From Thalassospira sp. MCCC 1A01428 (lineage in GTDB: Bacteria; Pseudomonadota; Alphaproteobacteria; Rhodospirillales; Thalassospiraceae), in the NCBI RefSeq assembly GCF_002115825.1, contig NZ_JFJZ01000020.1, positions 22,715 to 86,714 on the forward strand: a DNA stretch of 64,000 nt, read 5' to 3'. Under the pieces are notes generated by a model. That model was given only the letters and a program-made list of their open reading frames with translations. It ran no database searches and had not been told where the DNA came from. Position 1 is the first letter of the stretch; each line of letters starts with the position of its first letter. This document shows, piece after piece, positions 45,473 through 53,802 of this stretch. Both the position numbers and the translations under genes were made by a program.

Positions 45473-47250
45473 ACCAAATCAAATTCTCAGAAAACATCAT
45501 CATTATCTTCATCTTCAAAATCGTCGTCTTCATACAACCCAATTCGATCTTCCAATGCTTCTTTAACATTAGAAAAATCATCATCATCAATTCCGTCAAA
45601 AACAGCTGGCTTTGCAGTATCACTATAAAACCCTACGTTCTCATTCACCAAGTCCCCGAACACTGAGTAATCACTTCTATTTTTTTTCTTAATAGAATAG
45701 CCAAAACTTCTTTCAGCCTCATAGGAGAGCAACCAATCATTTCCAAGCATCGGCCCATTACCCAACCGATCCAGAATCGCGTTCTTTGGAAACCGACCAT
45801 TTACTTGAGAGCTATTCGCCAAGTCCAACGCGAGCAAAACCGCTAACGGCCCGCACCTACTAATAATTTTCTCACATAGCTCCTTATGTAAATTTCCACC
45901 GATCTCTTTTAACATCCAACAAGCCCAAGAAACCTCAGAGTCATTACCTTGTGGTGCATGATAAGCCACTATAGATTGACATACTGCTTCCCACCTTTTC
46001 GCATTAACCTTAAATAGCCGAACACGCCAAGCCACCACTCTTGCCACGTAATCCAAACAATGAGGAAAGTTGACTGCAATCCGAATTAAATATGGCTCAA
46101 CGACGTCCCAAAAATCATCGACAACACCAAAAAGCCCAAAGTCGTCCAACTTTCTAATTGAAAATTTGACAATAGCGTCATCATCCTGATCATTCGCCAT
46201 CCGAATAACCTGGTCCAAATAAGTCGTCAAATCTGATCGCGATTTTCGCGTAACACCAACTTCAGAAAAATGTTCCAATTCCCGTCGAATTGTAACTGGC
46301 CAGTACGGTTCCAAATCATTCCTAGAATTAAAAATTCGCGTTTTGTTTTCATTAACATCGAGTTCAAATTTTCGAATAGAATCACGGTAGGAGCTCAACA
46401 ACTTTTCCGCTTCTTCTATGCTCGAAGCCCCTAAGTACACATCATCGACCAACCTAGCACCAACAACTTCTTCTCCAACTTGGCCAATGAACTCCTTATC
46501 GATTGCCCCCATTATCAGCTCTGATACAATTCTGGATGTGTCAGGCCCTACCGGAAGACCTATCGTTTGCTGGTCCTGAGCTTGGCGTATAAGATAATCC
46601 AGCCTATTCACATAAACTGAACTGGAATTCGAAGACCTATCTTTTTTAGAAATCTCCTTTCCATGGACTGCCCAAGGAATAGAATGAGTATAAATAGAAG
46701 GAAAAAATCTGGATATATCAATTTTCACAACATAGCGTGATGCAGACAGTTTCTCACGCCTGAAAGAAATAAACTCAGGAAATGAACTAATTTCTATCGC
46801 CCTGCCGTGCCGATCATTAAAACATGGCTTCGAACACGATATGGGGGAAATATTTAAAAATAAATCAAGATCATTTCGATGCTTCAAAAAATACTTAGAA
46901 GCATCAATGAAAAACAGAGGATTTGGTATGGAAAAAATCCTGCGCTGACCGCCACGCTTCGTTTCACTGAAGCGAGATAACGAAAGTGGCTTTTTCATAA
47001 AAATCTGATCTTTTTCGAACAGTCCAAGCTTTTGACTTGCTGAGAAAAAATTTTTAACTTTAAAAACTGGAGGAAGATTTTCTGGATAAAATCCCCTCTC
47101 CATCAAACCTTGCTGGAATTCTTGATCACTTCCCAACGCAATACTCATAGCGAACAGCTCTTGAATTACAAAAAACAACAACTTAATTCATACACAAAAA
47201 AACATTAAATCAACATATAAAATTATATTTTTATGAGAATTTACAATAAA
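45440..47250. mobile_element. AT-rich island carrying a single reverse-transcriptase gene
   Basis: From the last codons of the flavoprotein gene to the terminator after phoX, base composition changes to clearly AT-rich, with many AAA/ATA codons and lysine/isoleucine use unlike the neighbours. The only gene inside is the reverse transcriptase. No integrase, terminal repeats or target duplication were seen. Edges are approximate. Confidence 0.6.
45487..47148 (-). CDS. Reverse transcriptase of the UG/Abi (defence-associated) type
   Basis: 553-residue RNA-dependent DNA polymerase. RT motif A is VKIDISRFFPSIYT (141-153), motif B is IGLPVGPDTSRIVSEL (196-211) and motif C is ARLVDDVYLGAS (231-242) with VDD in place of the YADD of retrons and retroelements. 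After the polymerase (about 60-300) comes a helical C-terminal half like that of UG/Abi RTs, and a very acidic tail (last about 45 residues). Start is the only ATG (47148); the frame extends to TTG 47181. It stands alone, with no msr/msd or intron maturase parts, so anti-phage function by abortive infection or untemplated DNA synthesis is likely but unproven. I could not assign a UG/DRT class. Confidence 0.82.
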   Translation of the reverse strand: MSIALGSDQEFQQGLMERGFYPENLPPVFKVKNFFSASQKLGLFEKDQIFMKKPLSLSRFSETKRGGQRRIFSIPNPLFFIDASKYFLKHRNDLDLFLNISPISCSKPCFNDRHGRAIEISSFPEFISFRREKLSASRYVVKIDISRFFPSIYTHSIPWAVHGKEISKKDRSSNSSSVYVNRLDYLIRQAQDQQTIGLPVGPDTSRIVSELIMGAIDKEFIGQVGEEVVGARLVDDVYLGASSIEEAEKLLSSYRDSIRKFELDVNENKTRIFNSRNDLEPYWPVTIRRELEHFSEVGVTRKSRSDLTTYLDQVIRMANDQDDDAIVKFSIRKLDDFGLFGVVDDFWDVVEPYLIRIAVNFPHCLDYVARVVAWRVRLFKVNAKRWEAVCQSIVAYHAPQGNDSEVSWACWMLKEIGGNLHKELCEKIISRCGPLAVLLALDLANSSQVNGRFPKNAILDRLGNGPMLGNDWLLSYEAERSFGYSIKKKNRSDYSVFGDLVNENVGFYSDTAKPAVFDGIDDDDFSNVKEALEDRIGLYEDDDFEDEDNDDVF

Positions 47251-47278
47251 AAAGGGGCAAGCGATGCCTGCCCCTTTG
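47250..47278 (-). terminator. Intrinsic terminator after phoX
   Basis: AAAGGGGCA and TGCCCCTTT are exact inverse copies within 47251-47277, and the minus strand continues into TTTTTTA. It ends the phosphatase transcript and leaves only about 100 bp for the reverse transcriptase promoter. Confidence 0.85.
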
Positions 47279-47303
47279 AAATAGCCTATCCAGCAAATTC
47301 TGG

Positions 47304-49226
47304 TTATACTTCTTCCATCGGAATACCGTGGATATAGCCAACGCCACCGGCAAAGCGGTCGCGGTAGTTGGCATCAATCAGCGGTTCAAGGCTTTCTTTA
47401 ACCTTGTCATGCAGGCCTTTTTCCCAGTCACCGGGGTGCTGGAAATTGCTGAGGATGTAGGCAAAGCCGTTCATGTCATCAACAGCATGCAAACCGGTTG
47501 ATTCCGCACCGGCCGGGCACGAAAGGATACGGTCCAGCTTTTTGGTGTCGACGTTATAGGCCCACAGGAAGTTATTAACGTGGTTGCCGCTGTCTTCGCC
47601 GACAAACAGGGTACGCATTTTTTCGGAAAACTTGATGTTGTCCGGGTTGGCAATGCGGTCAATATCGGCCGTATTGCCGATTTCATCCGGAGTTGCAAGA
47701 TCGTGACCGACCAGTTCCGGCACGGCAGCCATGTGAACCGGGACCCAATCGCTGTCAATCGCGTTGCCTTCGCTATCGGTCTGACCACCTGTCATTGGCC
47801 ATGCGTAAACCGCACCGGCTTTGATCTGATCAACCTTGATGCCGCTTTTGCCGTCGCTCATGGATTTATAGATATAGGACATGGCGGAATAGCCAATTTT
47901 GTCCCTGGCGTTAACGGTGGTGCCTTCCATTTTGGTGAAGGCAAGCGTGCCGCCAACCAGCGGAGCATAACGGTGCGTTTCAAGGTAAGCAGCGGCCTTT
48001 TCCATGCCCGGTTTGATGCGAACCCACTGTTGTTTGCCGCTAAACTGGATGGCGGTAAAACTGTCGTCTTTCGGGTCTTCAAGGGCAACGTCGATGATGT
48101 CAGCTGCGGTCAGCTTGTCGGCCAGGGCCTTGATTTCGTCGCTAGTGGCGTGGCCCAGCAATATCCATTTCAGATCGAACTTGCCGCCTTTATCAAGATC
48201 AACACCTTCGCGCTGGTTTACCTGGGCAACGTAAAGTTTGCCCGATGACAGGTCGGTTGGCTTGTCGGCGATGAACATGAACAGGCCACCATTGGTGGCG
48301 TCATCGCCCATCAGGGTCGTGCGCTGGTCGGGCATAACTTGAACCAGTTCGTGCGAAATACGGCCAAGGCAGAAATGCTTTTTAATCTCGCCAGTACCAT
48401 CGGCATTTACCACCACTTCGGGCAGGTGCCCGTAATGATACGGATTGGCTTTTGTCGGGTCGCCATAAAGGCTTTTGCTATAGGTCTGAAATTCTTCCGA
48501 CGCGGCGGCTTTGGTCGCATCCGGCTCGTATTCTTCGCTCGACAAATGGGTGTTCCACGGCGACAGGCTGGCGGCACAGGTAATCCACAGGCCATGCACG
48601 CTGCTGGTGTTAACCGGGTGATACTGAACCAGGCTAAGTTCGCCACTTTTCGGGTCCTGATCAAAGGTCAGAACGGCAATCGGCGATGGCAGTTTGCCAT
48701 ACATGTCGGTGCCATCAAACGCACGCGAAGTATATTCAAACTGAACCACGGCAAACACGGTATTGCCTTTAACACCCGGTACTTTGGCGCCATCAAGTTT
48801 GATCAGGCTATAGCCATCGGGGCAATCGGAAAAGAACTGGCGTTTGTCGGGCGCGCTTTCGTCAATGATCGGTTTGTTGTTGATGTCGCGATAGCCCCCG
48901 GCAACAACCTTGCCACCCTTGCCGTCCGATACTTCGTCACCGGTGATGAAAAGCGGCTTGTATGCCAGTTTGAAATTTTGGGTGGCACCATTTTCATAGG
49001 TGGCAATCAGGCCGGAATTAACGGTGGTGGTGGCACGTTCAGCATCGCTTGTCGGTGCTTTCATGCCAACAAATTCAATTGATTTAACCCGGTTTTTACT
49101 GGTGGCCGCAAAGGCGGACGAGCCACCAATCATGGTTAAGGCCGATGTTTCAAGCAATGGCAGGAACGGTGCGCCCGCGAGAATACCAAGCAACGAACGG
49201 CGGGAAATGCCGGTTGGGCTATTCAT
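47304..49226 (-). CDS. PhoX-family (DUF839) alkaline phosphatase-like protein
   Basis: 640-residue secreted protein. A twin-arginine signal (NSPTGISRRSLLGILAG, RR at 9-10) with a hydrophobic core to about residue 41 (SSAFAA) marks Tat export, as in PhoX, which needs Ca/Fe cofactors folded in the cytoplasm. The mature part shows DUF839 features such as NTHLSSEEYEPD (around 220) and the C-terminal LFVGEDSGNHVNNFLWAYN. It probably releases phosphate from phosphomonoesters. Start is ATG 49226 with AAGGA upstream; the frame's earlier starts precede the Tat signal. A possible Pho box lies upstream. Confidence 0.85.
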   Translation of the reverse strand: MNSPTGISRRSLLGILAGAPFLPLLETSALTMIGGSSAFAATSKNRVKSIEFVGMKAPTSDAERATTTVNSGLIATYENGATQNFKLAYKPLFITGDEVSDGKGGKVVAGGYRDINNKPIIDESAPDKRQFFSDCPDGYSLIKLDGAKVPGVKGNTVFAVVQFEYTSRAFDGTDMYGKLPSPIAVLTFDQDPKSGELSLVQYHPVNTSSVHGLWITCAASLSPWNTHLSSEEYEPDATKAAASEEFQTYSKSLYGDPTKANPYHYGHLPEVVVNADGTGEIKKHFCLGRISHELVQVMPDQRTTLMGDDATNGGLFMFIADKPTDLSSGKLYVAQVNQREGVDLDKGGKFDLKWILLGHATSDEIKALADKLTAADIIDVALEDPKDDSFTAIQFSGKQQWVRIKPGMEKAAAYLETHRYAPLVGGTLAFTKMEGTTVNARDKIGYSAMSYIYKSMSDGKSGIKVDQIKAGAVYAWPMTGGQTDSEGNAIDSDWVPVHMAAVPELVGHDLATPDEIGNTADIDRIANPDNIKFSEKMRTLFVGEDSGNHVNNFLWAYNVDTKKLDRILSCPAGAESTGLHAVDDMNGFAYILSNFQHPGDWEKGLHDKVKESLEPLIDANYRDRFAGGVGYIHGIPMEEV

Positions 49227-49549
49227 GACTATGATCCTTGATAACGAAGGTAATGTTGTAAAGAGAGGCCAGAAGAATGGAACCACCCGGGAAGCCCCTG
49301 AACAGGAACAGGCAGTTCAGGAACCTTAGCGATGATCTGTGACGGTTTGATAAAACTTTGATGTCATTCCAAATAACAATCGGTCCGACACTGGCGGGCA
49401 CCCCGTTTTCCGGGATAAAGAGCCACTTAGTCGCCCTTGAAAACCACGGCAATATTGCGGTTTACGGGCCATACCTTGCAATAAGGCGGTCCCTGTGCGT
49501 TACTGATGCCCTCATAATAAAATCAAAACCCACATCAGCGAGGTGAAAA
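49227..49549. other. Divergent promoter region of phoX and the methyltransferase gene
   Basis: No gene supported. The region carries a possible PhoB-type site (49337-49369) and a GC-rich stretch around 49395-49470. Confidence 0.5.
49337..49369. promoter_or_regulatory. Possible Pho box (11-bp spaced repeats)
   Basis: CTGTGAC at 49337 and TGATGTCAT at 49359 are 22 bp apart with TGATAAAAC between, giving an 11-bp rhythm like PhoB sites. The match is loose. Confidence 0.3.
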
Positions 49550-50221
49550 ATGGTAGATGCCAGCGATGGCAACACCAGCCATAATTCTGTTTCCGATACC
49601 GCATCCGACCTGGTCAATATGACCCATGCCAGCCCCGATGCCCTGGCCGCCTATTACGATAAATGGGCGACGTCCTATGAAAAGGATTTGCTGGCGATGG
49701 GGTATCGCGCCCCGGCCGAGGCCGCAAAATTAATAAGACAACACGGAATAGCCACCAACAACCCGATCCTGGATGCCGGATGTGGCACCGGCCTGACCGG
49801 GCTGGAATTATCGAACCAGGGATATTCCCATATTACCGGTATTGATATTTCGCCTGAGTCTTTAAAACAGGCAAAAACAAAGGGGTGTTACCAAACCCTG
49901 AAAATCCAGAACATGAACCAGCAACTCGATTTTGCCAATGACAGCTTTGCCGCTGCCCAATGTATTGGCGCGCTGACCTATGTTGATAATATCGAAGGAT
50001 TAATGCGCGAGTTTTCGCGCCTTGTGCAGGCGGGTGGCATCATTGTTTTTAGCCATCGCGTGGACCTATATGATGGCAAATTTGCCAACACGTTGCAGGC
50101 ATTAGACGACGATGGCACATGGTCACTAATAGATCATTCACCACCCCGGCCCTATATCCCCGATCATGCTGATTTCGGCGATGAAAAAACCATCCATTAC
50201 GATATTTACCGGGTGCATTAA
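49550..50221 (+). CDS. Class I SAM-dependent methyltransferase
   Basis: 223-residue methyltransferase. Motif I PILDAGCGTGLTGLEL (about 71-86) is followed by ITGIDISPESLKQAK and the acidic loop YVDNIEGLMREFSRL. The N-terminal about 25 residues are Ser/Asp-rich and disordered-looking. It resembles the Williams-Beuren region 27 (WBSCR27)/TrmG-like family of small-molecule methyltransferases; the substrate is unknown. It is a single-gene unit between phoX (divergent) and tetR (convergent). Confidence 0.8.
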   Translation: MVDASDGNTSHNSVSDTASDLVNMTHASPDALAAYYDKWATSYEKDLLAMGYRAPAEAAKLIRQHGIATNNPILDAGCGTGLTGLELSNQGYSHITGIDISPESLKQAKTKGCYQTLKIQNMNQQLDFANDSFAAAQCIGALTYVDNIEGLMREFSRLVQAGGIIVFSHRVDLYDGKFANTLQALDDDGTWSLIDHSPPRPYIPDHADFGDEKTIHYDIYRVH

Positions 50222-50420
50222 CCGCCAGATTGCGGGGCGAGCGGCAAATAACCGCCGCCCTGCACGCGTGATCAAAAGCAGGTGATTGGGCACGGTGCGG
50301 CCAGAATGCGGCCCTTTCAACCACAAACACGTCCCCACTGCATCTCCATCAGCCGACATCTGGTTTGGCGAATTTTTAACCCGCCTCGCAAACCACGAAA
50401 CCCAGACATTTCATGGTGCA

Positions 50421-51008
50421 TTAGGGTGTTTTTGAAATTGCGCCGATCATGGTGGCAACGGCCTCGCGCGCCAAAACATTGGCAGAACGTGAAGATACCA
50501 TATCCAACCTGCCAACTGCCGCCAGTGCCACCCCGCCATGAACGGCAACAAACAGTTCCTCCGCGCGGGCACAGGCATCTGTCGCCGGCGCGATTTGTGC
50601 CAGAGGTTTCGCAATTCGTGCCAATAGCCCGTGAATGGTTTCCATGTACCAGTCCGGGAATTTTTCGGTTACGCGTGGCCCTTCAAACAAGCCCTGCCAA
50701 ACACCGTGTCGGCTTAGCATAAACTCTACATACCCCTCGGCCAGCGCATACAACCAGGGTTCAGGTTCATCATTGGGCAAGGCTTCGATCATTTGGGTTA
50801 ATTCGTTGAATGTATCGCGGTTAACCTCCAGCAACACAGCACGTAAATCGCCAAATTGCCCGTAGATCGTGCCACTGGTAACCCCGACTGCCTTTGACAG
50901 CGCCCGCGCGGTTAACGCCGCAGGCCCACCTTCTTGCAACAGGGTGCGTGCGGCACGGATCACCTCGACGCGCAGTTCCGCATAGTCATATCGCCTGGGT
51001 CGCGCCAT
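50421..51008 (-). CDS. TetR-family transcriptional regulator
   Basis: 195-residue repressor. The HTH lies at about 10-60, with LTARALSKAVGVTSGTIYGQFGDLRAVLLEV, where the recognition helix is VTSGTIYGQFG. The C-terminal domain has a TetR_C_33/WHG-type VEFMLSRHGVWQGLFEG segment. It is divergent from the KAS III operon, and its likely operators are the two repeats between 51034 and 51097. It probably responds to an acyl-CoA or lipid made or sensed by that operon. Confidence 0.85.
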   Translation of the reverse strand: MARPRRYDYAELRVEVIRAARTLLQEGGPAALTARALSKAVGVTSGTIYGQFGDLRAVLLEVNRDTFNELTQMIEALPNDEPEPWLYALAEGYVEFMLSRHGVWQGLFEGPRVTEKFPDWYMETIHGLLARIAKPLAQIAPATDACARAEELFVAVHGGVALAAVGRLDMVSSRSANVLAREAVATMIGAISKTP

Positions 51009-51033
51009 TCAACCCTCCTGAAAATAGTTTCTG

Positions 51034-51055
51034 AACGTCGTTTAAAAACAGTGTT
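51034..51055. promoter_or_regulatory. TetR-type pseudo-palindrome
   Basis: AAC...GTTT (51034-51043) and AAAC...GTT (51046-51055) face each other around a 2-bp centre; an inverted GTTGACA/TGTCAAC pair (51053-51059 and 51073-51079) overlaps its right side. It lies 26 bp before the tetR start. Confidence 0.5.
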
Positions 51056-51098
51056 GACAATATTTTTTCTTCTGTCAACGTTATTAAACAGTGTTCAC
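51041..51098. repeat. Two direct copies of a CAGTGTT-containing motif
   Basis: A 16-to-19-bp motif TTTAAAAACAGTGTTGACA (51041-51059) recurs as ATTAAACAGTGTTCACA (about 51083-51099). The second copy ends about 16 bp before the KAS III start codon. Probably paired sites for the TetR protein. Confidence 0.5.
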
Positions 51099-51113
51099 AA
51101 ACGGATTTTGGTT

Positions 51114-52097
51114 ATGTTTCCAACCTCGGTGACAATTTATGGCACGGGTAACTACCTGCCAGAACAGTGCATGAGTGCGAACGCCGTTGATCGTTTGCTG
51201 GGATGGTCCGAAGGCCAGTCTTTGGCGCGGTTTGGCATTGCGAACCGCCATGTCGCCAGTCAGCATGAAACGACATCTTTCATGGCAGCCAAAGCCGCAA
51301 AACGTGCGCTGGACATGGCCCAATGCCAGGCCAAAGACATTGATCTTATCCTGGGGGCTTGCGGGGTTATGGAACAGCCCATTCCGTCCACTGCCGTGCT
51401 GGTGCAAGACAGGTTGGGTCTTGGCAAATCCGGCATTCCTGCCTTTGATGTCAATGCAACCTGCCTTAGTTTTCTTCAGGCACTTGATCTTGCCGGAATG
51501 TGGATTGAAGCTGGCCGGGCGCGCCGCGTGCTGGTTTTTTCATCCGACATTGCATCCTCCGGGCTGGACTGGACACAGCCGGAAGGTGCGGCAATTTTTG
51601 GCGATGGTGCGGCGGCTGTCATTGTTGGGCCTGGCGACGGGGCCATATTGGCACACGGGTTTGAAACCTATGGCGCAGGCAAAGAGGCCTGTGTACTTGC
51701 CGCCGGGGGAACACGGGTTAATCCAACCCGCGGCATTGCGTGCGGAGACGATAAATTTCACATGGATGGCGGAAAAGCCTTTCGTATAACGTCGCGCTAT
51801 TTACCAAAATTTTTATCTACCCTGTTGGCCCGCGCAGGCATCGAACAGGAAAAACTTGATTGCATCATCCCGCATCAGGCAAGTGCGCACGCCTTGCAAC
51901 ACGCCATCCGCGCGCTGGGTTTTCGCAGCGATCAGGTGGTCAATATCTTTGCACAAACCGGCAACCAGATCGCCAGTTCCATCCCCACCGCCCTTGATCA
52001 TGCCGTTCGCGCCGGTACATTGTGCCGCGGCCAAACGGCATTGTTGATCGGCACATCAGCCGGCATTTCACTGGGCGGAACAGTGGTGAGGTTTTAA
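51114..52097 (+). CDS. Beta-ketoacyl-ACP synthase III / OleA-like condensing enzyme
   Basis: 327-residue thiolase-fold enzyme. The Cys-His-Asn triad is visible: Cys in VNATCLSFLQAL, His in IIPHQASAHALQHA, and Asn in TGNQIASSIPTAL. These match FabH and OleA. ATG 51114 is chosen over the longer frame, which would run back through the TetR operators and tetR itself. Its stop overlaps the next gene as TAATG. It is first in the KAS-reductase-MBL-adenylate-forming operon and most likely condenses two acyl chains or an acyl chain with a second unit. Confidence 0.85.
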   Translation: MFPTSVTIYGTGNYLPEQCMSANAVDRLLGWSEGQSLARFGIANRHVASQHETTSFMAAKAAKRALDMAQCQAKDIDLILGACGVMEQPIPSTAVLVQDRLGLGKSGIPAFDVNATCLSFLQALDLAGMWIEAGRARRVLVFSSDIASSGLDWTQPEGAAIFGDGAAAVIVGPGDGAILAHGFETYGAGKEACVLAAGGTRVNPTRGIACGDDKFHMDGGKAFRITSRYLPKFLSTLLARAGIEQEKLDCIIPHQASAHALQHAIRALGFRSDQVVNIFAQTGNQIASSIPTALDHAVRAGTLCRGQTALLIGTSAGISLGGTVVRF

Positions 52098-53032
52098 TGA
52101 AGGCACTTGTTACAGGTGCAAGTGGCTGCCTGGGCCGCGCCCTTGTTTGCGACCTTCTGGCCCATGGCTGGGAGGTGCGCACCACAGCGCGCAACCGGGT
52201 TGACCTGCCCGGTTTCATTGCCGCAGATTTAATACATGATGATCTGACACCGTTGGTAAAGGGCGTTGATGCCGTCTTTCATTGTGCTGCGTTAAGTGCA
52301 GGATGGGGCAGCCCGCAGGACTTTGCGGCCACCAATGTTACCGCCACCGAACGCCTGTTACAGGCGGCACGAAATGCAGGTACGGGCCGATTTATCTTTG
52401 CCTCGACCCCCAGCCTGTATGCGAACGGTATGGATCGTTTCAATCTGGCGGAAGATGCTGCCTTGCCGTCACGGGCATTATCGCCCTATGCCGAAACCAA
52501 ACGCCGGGCTGAAAATATCGTGCTTGCCAACAATGACGAAAACATGCGCTGCACAGCCATTCGCCCCCGGGCCATTTATGGTCGCCATGACCGCACATTA
52601 ATGCCGCGCCTGCAAAACGTTATGCAACGCGGTTTTGTGCCGATGATTGCGGGCGGAAACGCCCAAATAGACCTGACCCATCGCAGCGACGCGGCACGCG
52701 GTATGCGACTTGCGGCCAATGGCCCCGGGGGCCGGGTTTGGAACATTACATCGGGCGAAGTCTTTTCCTTTCGCCACATCACCGACCTTGTGGCCCATCA
52801 TGGGGGATACCGGGTCCGTCGCATTCTGATACCCTATAAAATGGCCTATCTCCTGGCCGGTTTCGCCGAAAACCGCGCCCTTCGCAAAGGCAGTTCCGAA
52901 CCGACACTGACACGGCAAGCCGTTGTGTCGCTTGGCCGATCGATGACACTCGATATCAGCGCTGCGCACAAAGACCTTGGCTATCAACCTGCCGTCCGTC
53001 TTGCACAAGGATTGGCTGAATGCTTCGAATAA
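52097..53032 (+). CDS. NAD(P)-dependent epimerase/reductase (OleD-like)
   Basis: 311-residue extended SDR. The nucleotide site is VTGASGCLGRAL (5-16), followed by VFHCAALSAGWG and the active-site STPSLY and SPYAETKRRAE (YxxxK). The later CTAIRPRAIYGRHDRTLMPRLQNV has the OleD/3-beta-hydroxysteroid-dehydrogenase form. In the ole pathway OleD reduces the 2-alkyl-3-ketoacid made by OleA. Start ATG 52097 overlaps the KAS stop; the stop lies inside the next gene by 13 bp. Confidence 0.82.
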   Translation: MKALVTGASGCLGRALVCDLLAHGWEVRTTARNRVDLPGFIAADLIHDDLTPLVKGVDAVFHCAALSAGWGSPQDFAATNVTATERLLQAARNAGTGRFIFASTPSLYANGMDRFNLAEDAALPSRALSPYAETKRRAENIVLANNDENMRCTAIRPRAIYGRHDRTLMPRLQNVMQRGFVPMIAGGNAQIDLTHRSDAARGMRLAANGPGGRVWNITSGEVFSFRHITDLVAHHGGYRVRRILIPYKMAYLLAGFAENRALRKGSSEPTLTRQAVVSLGRSMTLDISAAHKDLGYQPAVRLAQGLAECFE

Positions 53033-53802
53033 CCACATTGCGCGTTGGCAGTTGCCGTGTACCTGCCGCCTCGGCGGGCCTGCCCGATCGCGGCAAAGTT
53101 ATGTTACCGGCCCTGGCCCATTTTATTGAAACCGACAAAACCACACTCCTTGTCGATTGCGGCTATGGAAATGCGTTTTTCGTCGCAACCGAAAAATTCC
53201 CCGGCCGGGCCTATCGTTTGGTCACCCCCGTGGTCCTGCCACCCGAAGAACATCTGACAAAACAGCTTCCGCATTTGCCTGACCGCGTGGTGCTAACCCA
53301 TATGCATGGCGATCATGTCGCCGGATTAATGGACCTGCCAGATCATATTCCTGTGTCGGCATCGAACGACGCAATTGCGCATTTGCGCGGCCTATCGCAA
53401 TGGCGAGCCACACTGGCGGCATGCCCCCACTATTTGCGCGACGGCATTTTGAAACGCGCCCCGCAAGCCATTGAAAACCACCCCGCCGTCGCCACCGGTT
53501 TGGCGCATTTTCCCTATGGAAACGATTTGACAGGCGCAGGCAATGTCATCGCCATCACCCTTCCGGGGCACGGGGTTGGGCAAATCGGCATCTGGCTGCC
53601 CGCTGCCACCACATTTTTAATTGCCGATGCCGCCTATTCTTGCAGTGCTTTACGATCCGGTCGCCTGCCACCGGCCTTTGTGCTGGCGACACTTGGCAAC
53701 GCAAAAGCCTATCGCAATACCTTTAACCGGTTGCGGGCCTTGATGCAGGCCCGGCCGGATATTTCGTTTATTCCCTCTCATTGTCGGGAATGCGCACCAT
53801 GA
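53020..53802 (+). CDS. MBL-fold metallohydrolase in the KAS III operon
   Basis: 260-residue metallo-beta-lactamase-fold protein. The metal motif is LTHMHGDHVAGLMDL (near 91-105); a second His is in ITLPGHGVGQIGIWL, Asp in LIADAAYS, and the last His in IPSHCRECAP at the C-terminus. It is of the lactonase/thioesterase-like group. In this operon it takes the place of a hydrolase (OleB role) or thioesterase. Start ATG 53020 lies 13 bp before the reductase stop; the stop overlaps the next start as ATGA. Confidence 0.8.
   Translation: MLRITTLRVGSCRVPAASAGLPDRGKVMLPALAHFIETDKTTLLVDCGYGNAFFVATEKFPGRAYRLVTPVVLPPEEHLTKQLPHLPDRVVLTHMHGDHVAGLMDLPDHIPVSASNDAIAHLRGLSQWRATLAACPHYLRDGILKRAPQAIENHPAVATGLAHFPYGNDLTGAGNVIAITLPGHGVGQIGIWLPAATTFLIADAAYSCSALRSGRLPPAFVLATLGNAKAYRNTFNRLRALMQARPDISFIPSHCRECAP

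Noticed and set aside
45487..47250. Retron (RT with msr/msd)
   Set aside because: Motif C is VDD and not YADD, and no msr/msd-like inverted repeats or room for them exist upstream.
51114..52097. Housekeeping fabH
   Set aside because: Not with plsX or fab genes, and the operon partners are secondary-metabolism types; the FabH role is unlikely though not excluded.
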